A stretch of 64,000 bases of DNA from Tigriopus japonicus (lineage: Eukaryota; Arthropoda; Copepoda; Harpacticoida; Harpacticidae). The stretch spans positions 9,778,513-9,842,512 of the forward strand of contig CM021320.1 of assembly GCA_010645155.1 (NCBI GenBank), given 5' to 3'. This document shows positions 11,591-24,719 of this stretch, one piece after another. The position numbers were made by a program, and so were the translations under genes. The notes below the pieces were generated by a model. That model did not search any database. It had not been told where the DNA came from and saw only the letters and a list, made by a program, of their open reading frames with translations. Each line of letters opens with the position of its first letter. Position 1 is the first letter of the stretch.

Positions 11591-11936
11591 GGAGGGAAGT
11601 CATGCCTTCTCGCATTTGCGTACTGAAGAGAGTACTAAATGAATGAGCTCGCCTTGATGGATAAAATAAGCGCCACTTCAGCAACCTGTACACATATCCC
11701 ATTCTATTATTGTTTTTTCCTTCGTTGCAACCATTAATCTGTCAATGTTAGAACCAGTAATCATTCGGCCCTCGAAGGCATCATATTAGTCCTGGAATCA
11801 GCACCAACAGTTCTGGAATCCACACACCCACACCTGGAACGTTCATTTCCATGCAACCTCTTCCAATGGGGTTGATCCTTCCTAAATAAACAATGTCAAA
11901 AAAGCAGCTTTTTATAATCTGTGGAATTGTTATTTT

Positions 11937-11952
11937 GGCCCTGAAAAGGGCC
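11937..11952 (-). terminator. H2A histone 3' stem-loop
   Basis: GGCCCTTTTCAGGGCC on the minus strand, 31 nt past the H2A stop. A 6-bp stem and 4-nt loop of this sequence bind SLBP and direct non-polyadenylated 3' end formation. Confidence 0.93.
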
Positions 11953-11982
11953 TGGCTGATGGGGTAAGGGGCCTGAGTTGAT

Positions 11983-12698
<716 letters not shown>

Positions 12699-13070
12699 AT
12701 GCCTCCCAAAGTCTCCGGAAAAGCTGCCAAGAAGGCCGGTAAAGCCCAGAAGAACATCTCCAAGGGCGACAAGAAGAAGAACCGCAAGCGCAAGGAGTCC
12801 TATGCCATCTACATCTACAAGGTGTTGAAGCAGGTCCACCCTGACACAGGTATCTCTTCCAAGGCCATGTCCATCATGAACTCGTTCGTGAACGACATCT
12901 TCGAGCGCATTGCCTCCGAGGCCTCTCGATTGGCTCACTACAACAAGCGATCGACCATCACCTCTCGGGAGATCCAGACCGCCGTGCGACTCCTTCTCCC
13001 CGGAGAATTGGCCAAACACGCCGTCTCTGAGGGTACCAAGGCCGTCACCAAGTACACCTCCTCTAAGTAA
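12699..13070 (+). CDS. H2B: Histone H2B
   Basis: A 123-residue intronless H2B. The Lys-rich N-terminal tail starts [12 protein letters not shown], followed by the fold [20 protein letters not shown] and the C-terminal helix ending AVTKYTSSK. The penultimate lysines that are ubiquitinated in other animals are present. The short N-terminal tail is like that of other arthropods. Confidence 0.98.
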   Translation: MPPKVSGKAAKKAGKAQKNISKGDKKKNRKRKESYAIYIYKVLKQVHPDTGISSKAMSIMNSFVNDIFERIASEASRLAHYNKRSTITSREIQTAVRLLLPGELAKHAVSEGTKAVTKYTSSK

Positions 13071-13102
13071 AATGCTTCTTACCACCGTTTTTCACCATCC
13101 AA

Positions 13103-13118
13103 GGCCTTTTTCAAGGCC
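13103..13118 (+). terminator. H2B histone 3' stem-loop (variant)
   Basis: GGCCTTTTTCAAGGCC, 32 nt past the stop. It differs from the other three stem-loops by a compensatory pair change (C-G to T-A at the loop-closing position), so pairing is kept. Confidence 0.88.
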
Positions 13119-14113
13119 AACATTTTTATTCGAAGATAGAGATTCGAGCACTATCAAGAACTCCCTTTCATGGTAATTCCAAACTAGATATTTTCGTGAG
13201 TTAGTTGAAACGGGTGCAAGATTTCAGTTTTAAATAACTTTTAATTGGTCGTTATCAGACACGTTTTGGTTTTGCTAAAAGTCCTACAATGAAGTCAGGA
13301 TATTTAAGCGGAGATAATTGATAATGTTGAACTAAATTTAATCTTTGGTTTATAAAGCGCCACTTGAGGAAAGAATGTTGTATGGAATTATATTTTTAAG
13401 ACTTTGATTTTATGAAAAAGAAACTTTGACTTGAAGAAACAGAATTCAGAATACACCAGAATTCCATCTGGATGTCAGCAAAGGCATCTGTAAGAGCATA
13501 CATTCAAAGCTGGATACAAATAAATTTTCTGTAAGAACCAACACTACTTTTAGACCGAGGGTTGCTATTCCGTGAAAAGACATTATGTTCTGTTAGCAAA
13601 ACAGTACATATATTTTGGTCATCGTCACCAGTATTCTTTTTTATCAAGGATTACAGTAACACATCAAATAGAGTGTTGTCTTATCCAGATTTGACCATTC
13701 CTCTTTTGGGAAGAAAGTTAGGCAAATTTTAAGAATGAAATTAGCAAGTCCGTCGATCGCACTCCTTCTTCGTGAGGATGCCTCGCGAATGGAACAAGTT
13801 GCCAATCAATATCAAATATCAAAAACCTTCAAGTCCTTTCAAATGCAATTACTGTCCATGAGGGTGTGAATGAAAATTAATCTGATACGTATTCGTTTTA
13901 CGACCTCAAATGTTTTCTCTTCTCTTTTTATATCCTAAACTCCTTATCATCTTTTTTGATGCTCGAATGGATTTTCCAATAAACCAATTTCAAACCGGAC
14001 CAAAGGAACGTCGAATACGACTCGCAATGAGATATTGCGCTTGATGAACCCTTATCGAAGGATCCTATAGCCATCTTAAGAAGCTTTAAAATCTTAACAA
14101 GGAACGCATTGGT
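13119..14113. other. Spacer between the two histone pairs
   Basis: About 1 kb of AT-rich DNA with no credible gene, no H1 and no recognisable transposon. Confidence 0.6.
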
Positions 14114-14129
14114 GGCCCTGAAAAGGGCC
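14114..14129 (-). terminator. H4 histone 3' stem-loop
   Basis: GGCCCTTTTCAGGGCC on the minus strand, 54 nt past the H4 stop; same sequence as those of H2A and H3. Confidence 0.93.
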
Positions 14130-14182
14130 GAGTAAGTTTAGTAGATCTTTGGCATGGGAGCAATCCGGAATCATTGATGGAC

Positions 14183-15338
<1,156 letters not shown>

Positions 15339-15376
15339 GAAATGAACCATCCGTCTCGGTTCATTACCCAAAGAAA

Positions 15377-15392
15377 GGCCCTTTTCAGGGCC
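15377..15392 (+). terminator. H3 histone 3' stem-loop
   Basis: GGCCCTTTTCAGGGCC, 38 nt past the stop, followed by a purine-rich AATGGAGAGA that could be the histone downstream element paired by U7 snRNA. Confidence 0.93.
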
Positions 15393-15939
15393 AAAATATG
15401 TTAATGGAGAGATTGATTGAAAGTAACGCAAATTCTGAACCATCTCTTCAAATTTGATCACACACACAAACGAAAGAGAAGGTAAATCTTTTTGAGCCAT
15501 TGTTTTTTCCTTTTAGAGTCCATCAAAGAAAATTAAACACCATGGCGTTTGTACCTTTTGAAGTTTAATATCCCATTTTAAAGGCTTGAACAAGGATGTA
15601 ACACCACATGCACCAAAATGTTCCTAGAGGTCTTATTTTTATCTCAGAAAACTATTTCTGATTACATTCAGTCTCAATCAACTGTTAACAAGCCCCTCTA
15701 TGGCATTGGAAGAAACCGTTTGGAGTTGCGGAGTAAATGTTTTGACCTTTTCTTTAATGGGAAGGACGATCTGTAACAAATTATTTTGGCAAATGTTTGT
15801 TCAGACCTTATCGTGGACCATGAATTTCAGAAAAAAGTATGGTCTGAGTTTTAATGCTAATTCGAACTACAGTAATTATACTGGGCAGGGAGACTTGTAC
15901 TGGGACATAAGCAACAGGCTCAACACGTCATCATGGGAA

Positions 15940-16230
15940 GTGGAGGCCACACTTAGGCGCAGGAAGTTTATCATACCACGTAATGCCTCCAAAGCCATAC
16001 CGGTCCAAATCAATATTAAGCCTGGTCTTGTCCATGGGTCACGACTTGCCATTTCTCATTTCCAAACCACTACTCTACCGATGGGAGGTCATCTTGGTCT
16101 TTTAAACTTTAGAGTCTGGACAAGCGGTTGTGATGGTCGATAACCCGGTGGCTTTGGAAACTGTCATCCCCAGACAGACTTTTTTGGGCACCATTGAGCG
16201 GATCAAAGGGTCCTCAGTGTCTGAGTAGAT
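15940..16230 (+). pseudogene. Possible gypsy-like retrotransposon pol remnant
   Basis: Two overlapping frames each give plausible fragments. One contains RRRKFIIPRNASKAIPVQ, the next VVMVDNPVALETVIPRQ with GTIERIKG. Together they resemble the segment before the reverse transcriptase in gypsy-like polyproteins, joined by a frameshift. No RT motif is present, so this is a weak call. Confidence 0.28.
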
Positions 16231-16265
16231 TCTAAACAGTGCAGAAACCCTTGCATCCTCATCAC

Positions 16266-16985
16266 TAGAGCGGCCGAAAATATTTAATTATATATAAAAT
16301 ATTTAATTTAAATGTTTTGCGTTTTTGAGCAGTTTTTAAATATTTGGGCTTTTTCTTGGAAAATTCTCTTTTTTCTTTGCAATATTTCATGAATCTCTAT
16401 AATTTCAGTAAATCTTGAAATTTTGATAAAAAATCTGACCTTTCCAAAGACTACATTGTCAAAATCTTCCGATTTTTTCGACTCTTTTTGAGGGGAATAG
16501 GCAAACTCAAATAAAAAATATAATATTTGATAAAAATATAATATAACAAATATAAATATTGTGGTCAGCTTGGCCTCGAAAATTACTTTCAGTTAAAACA
16601 GAAAACCGTAACTCCAACAAGAAAAAAATATATGGAAACTCTGATTTGAATATTCAACCAAACCTTAGGCAGTAAAATATTAATTAAATGTAGGGTATAA
16701 ATAGGGACTGTCAAGAATAACCAGTTTTAATTGCATAATATGATTGTTTAGCTCGAAAGATTTGTTAATTTATATTTCTGCCATTTCCAATTTTTCATCA
16801 AATATTTGGATTTTTTAATCAAAATTTTCAGAAATGCCAATTTATTGACCAAAACTCTTCACAAATTTAAATATTTTTTAAATATTTGGTTGTGATTTAA
16901 ATGTTTTTTTAAATATTTTGATGTTTTTTTCTTAAATATTATTTAAATATTTGGGCTTCAAAATTAAATATTTTCGGCCGCTCTA
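16266..16985. mobile_element. 720-bp hAT-like MITE with perfect 8-bp target duplication
   Basis: The termini TAGAGCGGCCGAAAATATTT and its exact inverse at the right end form perfect inverted repeats of about 22 bp. The flanks are both CTCATCAC (16258-16265 and 16986-16993). The interior is very AT-rich (TAAATATT words) and noncoding. A second, truncated copy lies at 22832-23067 in the opposite orientation. Confidence 0.9.
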
Positions 16986-17600
16986 CTCATCACAAATTTC
17001 CAGTGGACCATTCCATGCCAAAGCAAAATACATGAGGGCTATTGAAAAGAGCACATTCGAAAATGAACCCTCTCAAATAGTTCAGGGTGGTTCGATATTC
17101 ACACCTGAAGTTGTGAGCCCTTTAGCTCTGCCAAATAGTCAGTTAAAAGTTTCAAATTACCGCCAAATCAAAAATTTAGTTTCTTGTCTAGAAATGTCAT
17201 AATCAGTGTTGCCAGATGCCGAGTAATTACCCATTTGTGGGGTAATTTTGACATTAATTGGGTTGGAAATTTGGTCACTGGGTATTACCCAAAGCTCTAA
17301 AATCAATATCTTTTCCTCAAAAATGAAATTGCCAAAAGGTAAAATGTTTCATAATTATTTGTAGTTTTTTTTGTTTATCCTCAAGCTGGAGCAACAAATT
17401 TAGTTTGCGAGCTTGATTTGACCCGGCTTTACGAAGATCTGTCGGCAACATTCGAGTCGAATGAGATCGAATGAGAGTTCAATATTTCATTTATTCAACA
17501 ACAAAAAAATTGGTCAAAGGCTCCTCCCAGGACTCTCCGATACTTTTCCTCTCTGATATTTCTCCTTGGCCACGTTATTAAACCCACGTTCTTAAAGCGT
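16986..17600. other. Intergenic, no supported gene
   Basis: A CAGTGTTGCCAGATG word near 17204 looks like a hAT terminus, but no matching partner end was found. Otherwise nothing recognisable. Confidence 0.4.
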
Positions 17601-17942
17601 GATGATTGCCCTCGTCTGATTTGAGACATGGACTTGTCTCAAATCAAAGTGAGCGATGAGGCCAGGAAATGCTTGGACTTAGCCACCCGAGATAAAGACT
17701 TTTCTTCCATTAACAAACCGTTTATAGTGGAAGCCCTGATGGCACTTGTTCAAAGCCTTACGACTAAAATTCAAATAGAAAACTTGCCATCACAAACTGA
17801 TATGATTGTAAGAATGCTAACGCAGATCTCAGCCCGGCCAGTTAGACCCAATCGTCCAACGCACTGAAATATGCAAAAAACACCGTACACAGGTTTGCAA
17901 AAAGAAAGATAGCAGTGTCCAAAGCTCCATCAGTTTGGACTG

Positions 17943-18370
17943 ATGAAGTATAAAAAATGTGGTTGTAACAAAGAAAATTGCCCATATTCTCATCCTTTCA
18001 TGTGTCTAAATTCAATGAAGAACAAGGTATGTTACAACAAGAAGTGTACCAAAGTTTATATAAAAGGAACTTCTAGAAGACGACCCCTTTCAAATGTTCC
18101 AACGACCAATCATCACGAGCAAAACCAAACCGCTCCCCCCTCAAGGCCCTTTCATAGACCTCTTGTCCCGCCTTTTTCCGAATTCCCCCTCAATTCAACA
18201 TCCCACCCCTGAACAAACTTATCCAAACGCGTTTTCACACGCGATAAATCCCCAAGTTGCATTGAAGCAAATCTCGCAACCAACATTCGTTCCTCGAGAA
18301 GCTTTTTTACGGTTGGAAAGCATGGTTTACACCATGGTATCGCTAATGCAGCAAAGAGCGATCTACCCAT
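17943..18370 (+). pseudogene. LINE ORF1 remnant with CCCH-type zinc fingers
   Basis: The frame encodes a Cys/His cluster matching the ORF1 of the 58-kb copy, then a Pro-rich stretch, and ends with FLRLESMVYTMVSLMQQ, which parallels FLRLEGMVQNIILMLQQ in that copy. The third finger has His replaced by Tyr. A frameshift near 18190 separates the Cys/His part from the end. Confidence 0.7.
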
Positions 18371-19314
18371 AACGGGAATATATGTAAATGTTCAATGTCT
18401 TATTTCGAAAAACAACGCGACAAAAATGAGATCGCTTGAAGAACTGGCCCTTGAAAACCAACATAGTTTTATATCTATGACGGAAACATGGCTGAGACCA
18501 GGGATCTTTTTTAGACGAAGAAATCAATCTTCGAGGTTTCTCACTGTACCGTTGCGACAGATTAAAACCAGAGAACCCACAATTTCCGCACGGAGGTGTG
18601 TGCCTCTATTTAAAAAATGAACTTCATGCGCAGTGTAGCAAAATGTCCAACGGAGAAGTTGATGTGATGGTTTGTCACATACAATGTTTGGACCTAACTT
18701 TAGTAACTATATAGCGACCTCCATCTTGCTCTTACAAATTCTTAGTCGAAGCTCTGAAATTTTTGGACCTTGAAATGGGAAGGTGTTCAAATTTAATTAG
18801 GCTTGGAGACTTCAACTTTCCCTCTAACTTGGTTGAATGACAACCAAGCTCCAGCGGATCTTTTCCTAGATAAAGCTCGACTTCATTTGACGCTTTCGAA
18901 GATTTCTTTTTTGAAATAGTCTCAGCTAGCACATTGGTGTACCTACAAGAGGAAAAAATGTTCTGGACCTTGTCCTTGCAAATGACCATGAACTAATAAA
19001 CCATGTGAATGTATCTCCTTCCAACCTTTCGGATCATCACCTCGTTCAAATCCATATGAATATTTATCATAAATGCGACCGTAGCTTGCAAAAAAAATCA
19101 AAAAAGGTCGGATTAGAAAGATTTATATTTACTGACGCCCATTGGGAACTAATTTCCAATGATATTCACAAGCTAAACCTTGTACCCATCTTGGATCAAG
19201 AACCCACTGTTGACGAAGCTATTAAACGAACGAATGACAAAGATTTTTGATGAAATCTGTCTAAACACCAACATACCGACAAAGCGACCGCACAAAGCTC
19301 AAATTGTTGTACCT

Positions 19315-19440
19315 TGTTGAGTCATTGCTCTTGCTCGTATTCTAGTCACTCGTTCTAGTCATTTCTGTCATATAGTATATAAACGTGTATTGTCTGAATA
19401 AAGCGAGGTCAAACTACTATAGTCGGTTCATGACTTAACA
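19315..19440. mobile_element. 126-bp solo LTR
   Basis: Starts TGTTGAGTCAT and ends ATGACTTAACA (inverted, 10 of 11 match). It is flanked by TACCT on both sides (19310-19314 and 19441-19445), the 5-bp duplication expected of LTR integration. Inside are a TATATAA-like promoter and an AATAAA. The copia-like or terminal-repeat-in-miniature assignment is inference from the tiny size. It interrupts LINE copy B between its endonuclease and RT. Confidence 0.8.
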
Positions 19441-20229
19441 TACCTAACTATAGGAAAAAAATGTTTAAAAAGAAATGTAGATTGGGAAATTGTTTAAAGC
19501 GGGCAGCAAATTCCTGGCTCCTTCAGGCCATTGCTGGAAAATTAAAGGAGGTTGATGAACAAATCAAATCATCAATTCACAACGAACAAATGAGGAAAGA
19601 GAACAGAGTTATTAATGAAGTAAAAACCAACCCCAAAGCGTTTTATTCATAGGCCAACTCCAAAAGGAAAGCTAGTCCTAGAGTAGGTCCCTTCAAAAAA
19701 ACGATGAATCTTTTGACTCGCTCACCCTTGTCAATATATTGGGAGATCAATTCAAGACTGTGTTATCTTGTCCGGTTGACGTAATGGAAACTGCGAACAA
19801 TGACCTGAGCTTTGTAACTGACGGATTGAATTATCTCTCCATTACTTAGAAAGACGCATTAGATGCCCTACGTATTTATGTCCATCCAGCTCGCCTGGAC
19901 CCGATGGGATTGCTACTCAATTCCTCGTCAGATGTTCGGAGGTGTTAGCCCCCTGTATTTACATACCTCATGAGGCGATCTTTGGACCGGAATGAATTTC
20001 CCAATTCACTGAAGCTGGCCCATGTGATACCTCTCTTTAAAGGAGGTGACAAAACTCTACCCGAGAACGACCCATCTCGTTAATATCAAACATATCCAAC
20101 GTCTTCGAAAAGATCCTCAAGGTCAAACTACTAGAATATATTGAGCGGAAGAAAATAATTCCGCCAAATCAACATGGCTTTCGAGCGCACTTCAGTACTA
20201 TAACCCAGCTTGTTCAACATTTTAGCGAC

Positions 20230-21121
20230 TTTTTTTTTGTATATTTCAGTAGGATTTTGGTGATTGAACATTTATGGGCGGTATTGCTATTCAGCAATTT
20301 TTCCGCCCTCCTACTATTCAACAGCTTAGCATTATTTCAGGTTCGTAGGTGTCATTCGTTGGTCTTCTCATAAAGTCAGTGGTTCTTTGGGTTTGGTGTC
20401 GTTTTGTATTAGTTTGACCAATCCATCTCAAGGTTTCCTCTTTTGGCAAATTGGACAATTCTCTGCGGTTCAATATTCTTCGTGATGTACGTCCCCTCGT
20501 CGATAACATGCCTTTGGAAGTACTGGTCCCTTGTCTCCATTAATGAAGGACATCTGCAAAGAAGGTGGAATGTTGTCTCTGTTTCGAGACCACATTTTCT
20601 GCAAAGTTCATTGTTGTCCAGGCCTATTTTGAACTGAAAGTATCTAACAAAAGCGTGTCCTGTCAGAAGTCGAACAATTTGGCCGACCTCCGTTCTGTTC
20701 ATATTCATCACTTTGTCGGAAAAGTGTTGGTCTATTTGGTTTGGTAAAAATATTTTTGTTTGCCTAAATGATGGCGAATTTATCCATTCAATACTCCATA
20801 GCCTTTGTAGTTCAGCCTTTAAACTTGGTTTGACTTTGGAAGTGGGGGGGAGCACAAAGCCTGCCTTCCCCTTATCGATTGCCTGTTTAGCCAGGCGATC
20901 AACAATCTCATTATTTTCGACGCCTGAGTGACCCCGCACCCAGACTTTTACCGTTGTTCTTTTGGCCAAGTTTGTCATTGCCTCTATACAGTTTTTTAGG
21001 GTGAGGGTGTTGTCGTCTCCACTTGAAATGGCTTTAATTGCTGATTGGCTGTCAGTGTATATAACAACTTCACTCCATTTTTCTTTGGCCACTATGGAAA
21101 GCGCCTTTTGCGTAGCTTTGG
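20230..21121 (-). mobile_element. 5'-truncated RNase H LINE nested in LINE copy B
   Basis: Flanked by TTTAGCGAC on both sides (20221-20229 and 21122-21130). The undisturbed sequence of the host LINE at that point is known from the 58-kb copy, so this is a proven insertion site. The minus-strand element ends in a short A tail (T run after 20229). It is truncated at its 5' end and retains only the RNase H domain and C-terminal region. Confidence 0.9.
20409..21121 (-). pseudogene. RNase H and Cys/His C-terminal region of a LINE ORF2
   Basis: Starts inside RNase H at VVIYTDSQSAIKAI (third catalytic Asp), continues through VWVRGHSGVENNEIVDRLA, and ends with a CRKCGLETETTFHLLCRC zinc-binding motif. 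An RNase H followed by this motif is typical of I/R1/LOA-type LINEs. The frame is open but lacks its start and the RT. Confidence 0.85.
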
Positions 21122-21651
21122 TTTAGCGACATTATTGAAGGATTAAAAGACCATGCATGAATCAGTAGACGTTATCTACCTTGATTTTACCAAAGCCTTT
21201 GACAAAGTAGACCATGGTTTGCTGCTACATCGTCTATCACAGATCTAGGAGTACAAATTGAAGACACTGGAAACTTTAATGTTCATATTCAAGGGAAAGT
21301 TATGAAAGCCTTTCAAACCCGAGGATGGATATATCGGACTTTTAAATCAAGGGACAGAATCACAATGTTGACCCTGTACAAATCCATCGTTCAGCCCCAT
21401 CCTGAATACGTCTGGGCCCCTGTGACCTCGGCTGGGTTACAAAAAGTGGAACGAGTACAGCGCGTGTTCTCTCGAAACATTGATGGAATGCGCGGCCTTA
21501 GGTATTGACACAGAGTTGGCAGAGAGGAGACGGTGGGGCAGACAGGCCTATCATTTTGTTGGACAATTTTCAGGCCCCAGCTGACCTTTGGCTATGACGT
21601 TTTCCAAGGAGTTGTGCCCAAACAAGTTTGTTTCGTTTGTAGGGTTGAAGT

Positions 21652-22780
21652 AGGGGTGGGCGAGAAGCCGGTGTCGGTGCCAAGGTGTTGACACCAACTT
21701 TTTGGGCTTTCGGTGTCGGCATCAATACCAGGTCTCTTGTGCCGACGTTGACGTTCACGATTCAAAACGTGGTGTGTACACAGTACTAAGAGACCCGCTC
21801 TATGTAGTAACTTCTTTCGCTTTTTATGCAAGTTTTATCAGTATTTGGTGTTTCCTTTTCGTTTCATTCTAGAGCCATTTATTCTAACTTCAAATGCAGT
21901 GTACTTGTAATGCACCAAAATTGCATTGATTTGCCACAACGGTGTTTAAAAGACCACTAGTCTGAAACCTTCCCTAACTCCTTTTTTAAGGTCTGAAATT
22001 GGTCGCTCTGATTTGGTTGACATTGCCTCTTGCCTTCTCCTTTTCCCTTTTTTCTCCTTCCTCATATGTAGAGAGTGACTAATTTCGAGACTGAAGTTGA
22101 CGTTTTAAACGTGTAATAACTTCAAAATGAGGCAAAAATCTTGATGTCCTTAAAATTTAAGACTGTTTCTTGAAACAATAAGTAACAATTTGCTGTTAAC
22201 TGCTGCCAATTACAAATCACTGAGGATGTACCAGAGGCATTCAAACTTAGCAGAGTGAAAAGCGTATTTTCGGAATTTCTCTACTTTCCATTCCAGGTCA
22301 TGCCATAAATGCCGCTTGAGGTCGCTTTTTTCGATTGAATCGTGAACGTCGTTTTGACAAACGTACTGCCCGCCCAAAAACTTGATCCCAATTTTGATTG
22401 TAAATGTGAAGGACTAAACAAAATCCAATATCATCATTTTTGGTTCCATCATAAACATTAACGCAATGCAAGAAAATCACACACCCAGCTAGGGTATTGT
22501 AAAATGTAAGCTTATTTTCTCTCTCTCCAATTTATGTTGCACTAACATGGACTTAAATGTCTTTAGAATGCGTAGGTCTGTCAAAACTGGTGCTCCATAG
22601 TACAGTCCAAAAGGGCACATTTTGTTTGACTTAATTATAAGGAACACGCTATCTATGTCAGTGTCGACACCACGACGTTGATGGGCAACTTCAACTCAGG
22701 TGCCGGTGTCGGAGTGGGTGTCAACCTTGTGGTGTCGGTGTCGGAGTCGAGGGCAAAATTGCCGCTGTCATCCATCCCTA
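21652..22780. mobile_element. 1.1-kb hAT-like nonautonomous element
   Basis: Starts TAGGGGTGGGCGAG; the right end read inward is TAGGGATGGATGAC. The 8-bp flanks GGTTGAAG (21644-21651, 22781-22788) are identical. Subterminal (GGTGTCGGTGTC)-type repeats lie at both ends. There is no transposase frame inside. It sits between two arms of an older inverted repeat (AGTTGTGCCCAAACAA at 21612, inverse near 22806-22821). Confidence 0.8.
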
Positions 22781-22831
22781 GGTTGAAGTCAGGGTCACTT
22801 GTTGTTTGTTTGGGCACAACTTGAGTAATAA

Positions 22832-23067
22832 TTAGAGCGGCCGAAAATATTTAATTTGGAAGCCCAAAGATTTAAATAATATTTAAGAAAAAAGCATCAA
22901 AATATTTTAAAAAATATTTAAATCACAACCAAATATTTAAAGTTGTGAAGAATTTTGGTAAAAAAATTGGCATTTCTGAAAATTTTGATTAAAAAATCCA
23001 AATATTTGATGAAAAATTGGAAATGACAGAAATATAAATTAACAAATCTTTCGTGCTAAACAATCAG
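22832..23067. mobile_element. Truncated second copy of the 16266-16985 MITE
   Basis: Starts with the same TAGAGCGGCCGAAAATATTT end and follows the reverse complement of the right half of the first copy, including CTAAACAATCA, where it stops. The RNase H LINE begins directly after. Confidence 0.88.
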
Positions 23068-23069
23068 AT

Positions 23070-24600
23070 TTTCAGATTTTATTTGGGCAGACAGCAAATA
23101 CATGTACACAATGATGGTAACCTGTGATGTTTGTAGTGTTGTCTTCGGCGCATCCTGGTTTTGGATAACCAGGTCCTCCCATACTGAGTTCATTTTTGGG
23201 CCCATTGTGGGCCAGAACAGTGTGTGCAATGTGCACAGTCAGTGTGTCATTTAATGACGTTCACTGTGGTCTCTACTTGCCCCCTGAGGGTCATAGTCTG
23301 GGTCCATTGGTGTCATGATGCTCCGGATTTCTTTCAGCCGCAGCACCGAGAGGATTTGATCCTCCACCGGCCTGTCAGGCGCCATTGCCTGGGAAATGGT
23401 GTTCCCCATGGCCTGGCACTCCTTGACAAGATGGTGGAACGTCTCATCCCTGTCTCCGCACAGTCTGCAGACCTTGTCGGTCCTTTGTCTGGAGACAACC
23501 TGGTGGTAGTTCAGGTGATTGTGCCCTGTGACTGCCTGTACAACTAGTGAAATTGTGTCTCTGTCACACCTCGCAAATTTGAGAGTGTGTGTAGAGCTTG
23601 GCTTCGGAAACCATAGCTTTGTCTGCCTACATGTTGGCTCCTTGGCCCACAATGTTGCCCAGATTGACCTCGCTCTTGTCATGGCTGTGTCTTTGGCAAT
23701 TGAGAGCGCCATAGGCGCTTTGAATGAGCAATGAGAAAGCCTCCCTTGGCTGGCAAGTTTATCTGCTCTGTCATTGCCCTGGTTGTCAGAATGGGCTTTT
23801 ACCCATCCCAGCTGAACATGGTGATCTTGACTGAGATCCATCAGTTCTTTGTGGTATTGGAGCGCTGTCAGCTCTCCAAATTGCCTTCCTGACATTTTGT
23901 GAAGCACTTGCTTGCTGTCTGTAAGAATGAGTATGTCTTGGCCGACTTCTCTCATGTCTTTGGCTGCTTTTGCAGCCATTAGGATGGCTAAGACTTCGGT
24001 CTGTTCAACCGTGACATACCCAGGCAATTTGCCCTTGATCTCTTTGATAGTATGGCCCTGGATTGTGAGGCTGGCTCCATAGCCCGCCTCATCATCCTTG
24101 ACACTCCCATCGGTGTACATGACCATCCCAGTGTGGTATACCTTACAGTACACCTCCTCCGGGTAGTCCAGATCTACTTGGAAGGTCCTCTCCCATTCTG
24201 TGGTGGTCGGGATCTTGTCTAAGACCACATCAATCCCCAGGGTCTGAGCCTCCTTGATATTCAAGAAGATATGCCCTCTTTTGTTTTTGGTTCCAATGCC
24301 GTCCCATCTAGTGGGATTTCTGCCCTGGATCCGGACCTGACTCATGGCCGCCAGCATCCTCAGCCTGATGGGCAGAGGCATGACATCCATGATGATCTCC
24401 AACCCTTTGGTAGGGGTACTCCTGAGAAAAGAGCCCATACTAGTGAGCCCCAGTCTCTGCAACTTCATAAGATGCTTCTTATTGGCAACCGCACGACGAA
24501 TGTTTACAAAAATCCGCTCGTCAGCTGTCCTCGTTTGAGGCTTGTCAACAAATCTCAAAAACTGTTCCTTCTGTAGGCGAGAGTTGTCTCTTAGTACTAT
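23070..24600 (-). mobile_element. 5'-truncated LINE end with RNase H
   Basis: A minus-strand non-LTR retrotransposon remnant comprising the end of the RT-linked region, RNase H, Cys/His motif and a short 3' untranslated region. It is related in domain type to the one at 20230-21121, but its protein is clearly different. Confidence 0.8.
23251..24600 (-). pseudogene. LINE ORF2 fragment: RNase H domain
   Basis: An open frame covering the RT C-terminal region (KLQRLGLTSMGSFLRSTPTK), then RNase H with catalytic-type motifs MYTDGS, EQTEVLAI, LTDSK and HSDNQGNDRADKLA, then a zinc motif CRLCGDRDETFHHLVKEC. The frame runs on to an ATG at 24714, but the first 30-40 residues are not LINE-like, so the junction is near 24600. 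All four RNase H acidic positions are kept; the RT proper is missing. Confidence 0.85.
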
Positions 24601-24719
24601 AATGGCTTGTATCAATCCAAAACAAGTAACAAATATTGATGATGACAGAGTAACAGTTCTACAAATGAAATGCATAATAATAGTCAGGATAGAGGAATCT
24701 CTGTAACTTTTCATAAAAA

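Larger units (their letters stand above)
17601..21509 (+). mobile_element. Decayed CR1-like LINE (copy B), broken by two insertions
   Basis: Same family as the LINE at 58100-61800. Order: ORF1 (17628-18370, with a frame break; CGCNKENCPYSHPFMC zinc-finger region), endonuclease fragments (18380-19260, with TETWL and SDHHLV), and RT fragments (20000-20220, then 21131-21509, including the FDKVDHGLLLHRLS segment and GWIYRTFKSR). A solo LTR interrupts it at 19315-19440 and another LINE at 20230-21121. Relative to the other copy, about 420 bp of RT is missing near 21237, removing the catalytic YADD region, and the 3' end is gone after about 21509. It carries many stops and frameshifts and is dead. 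Confidence 0.85.

Noticed and set aside
17204..17470. hAT-like end CAGTGTTGCCAGATG
   Set aside because: The only candidate partner (CGGCAACATTCG near 17454) matches 7 bp and the flanks do not repeat.
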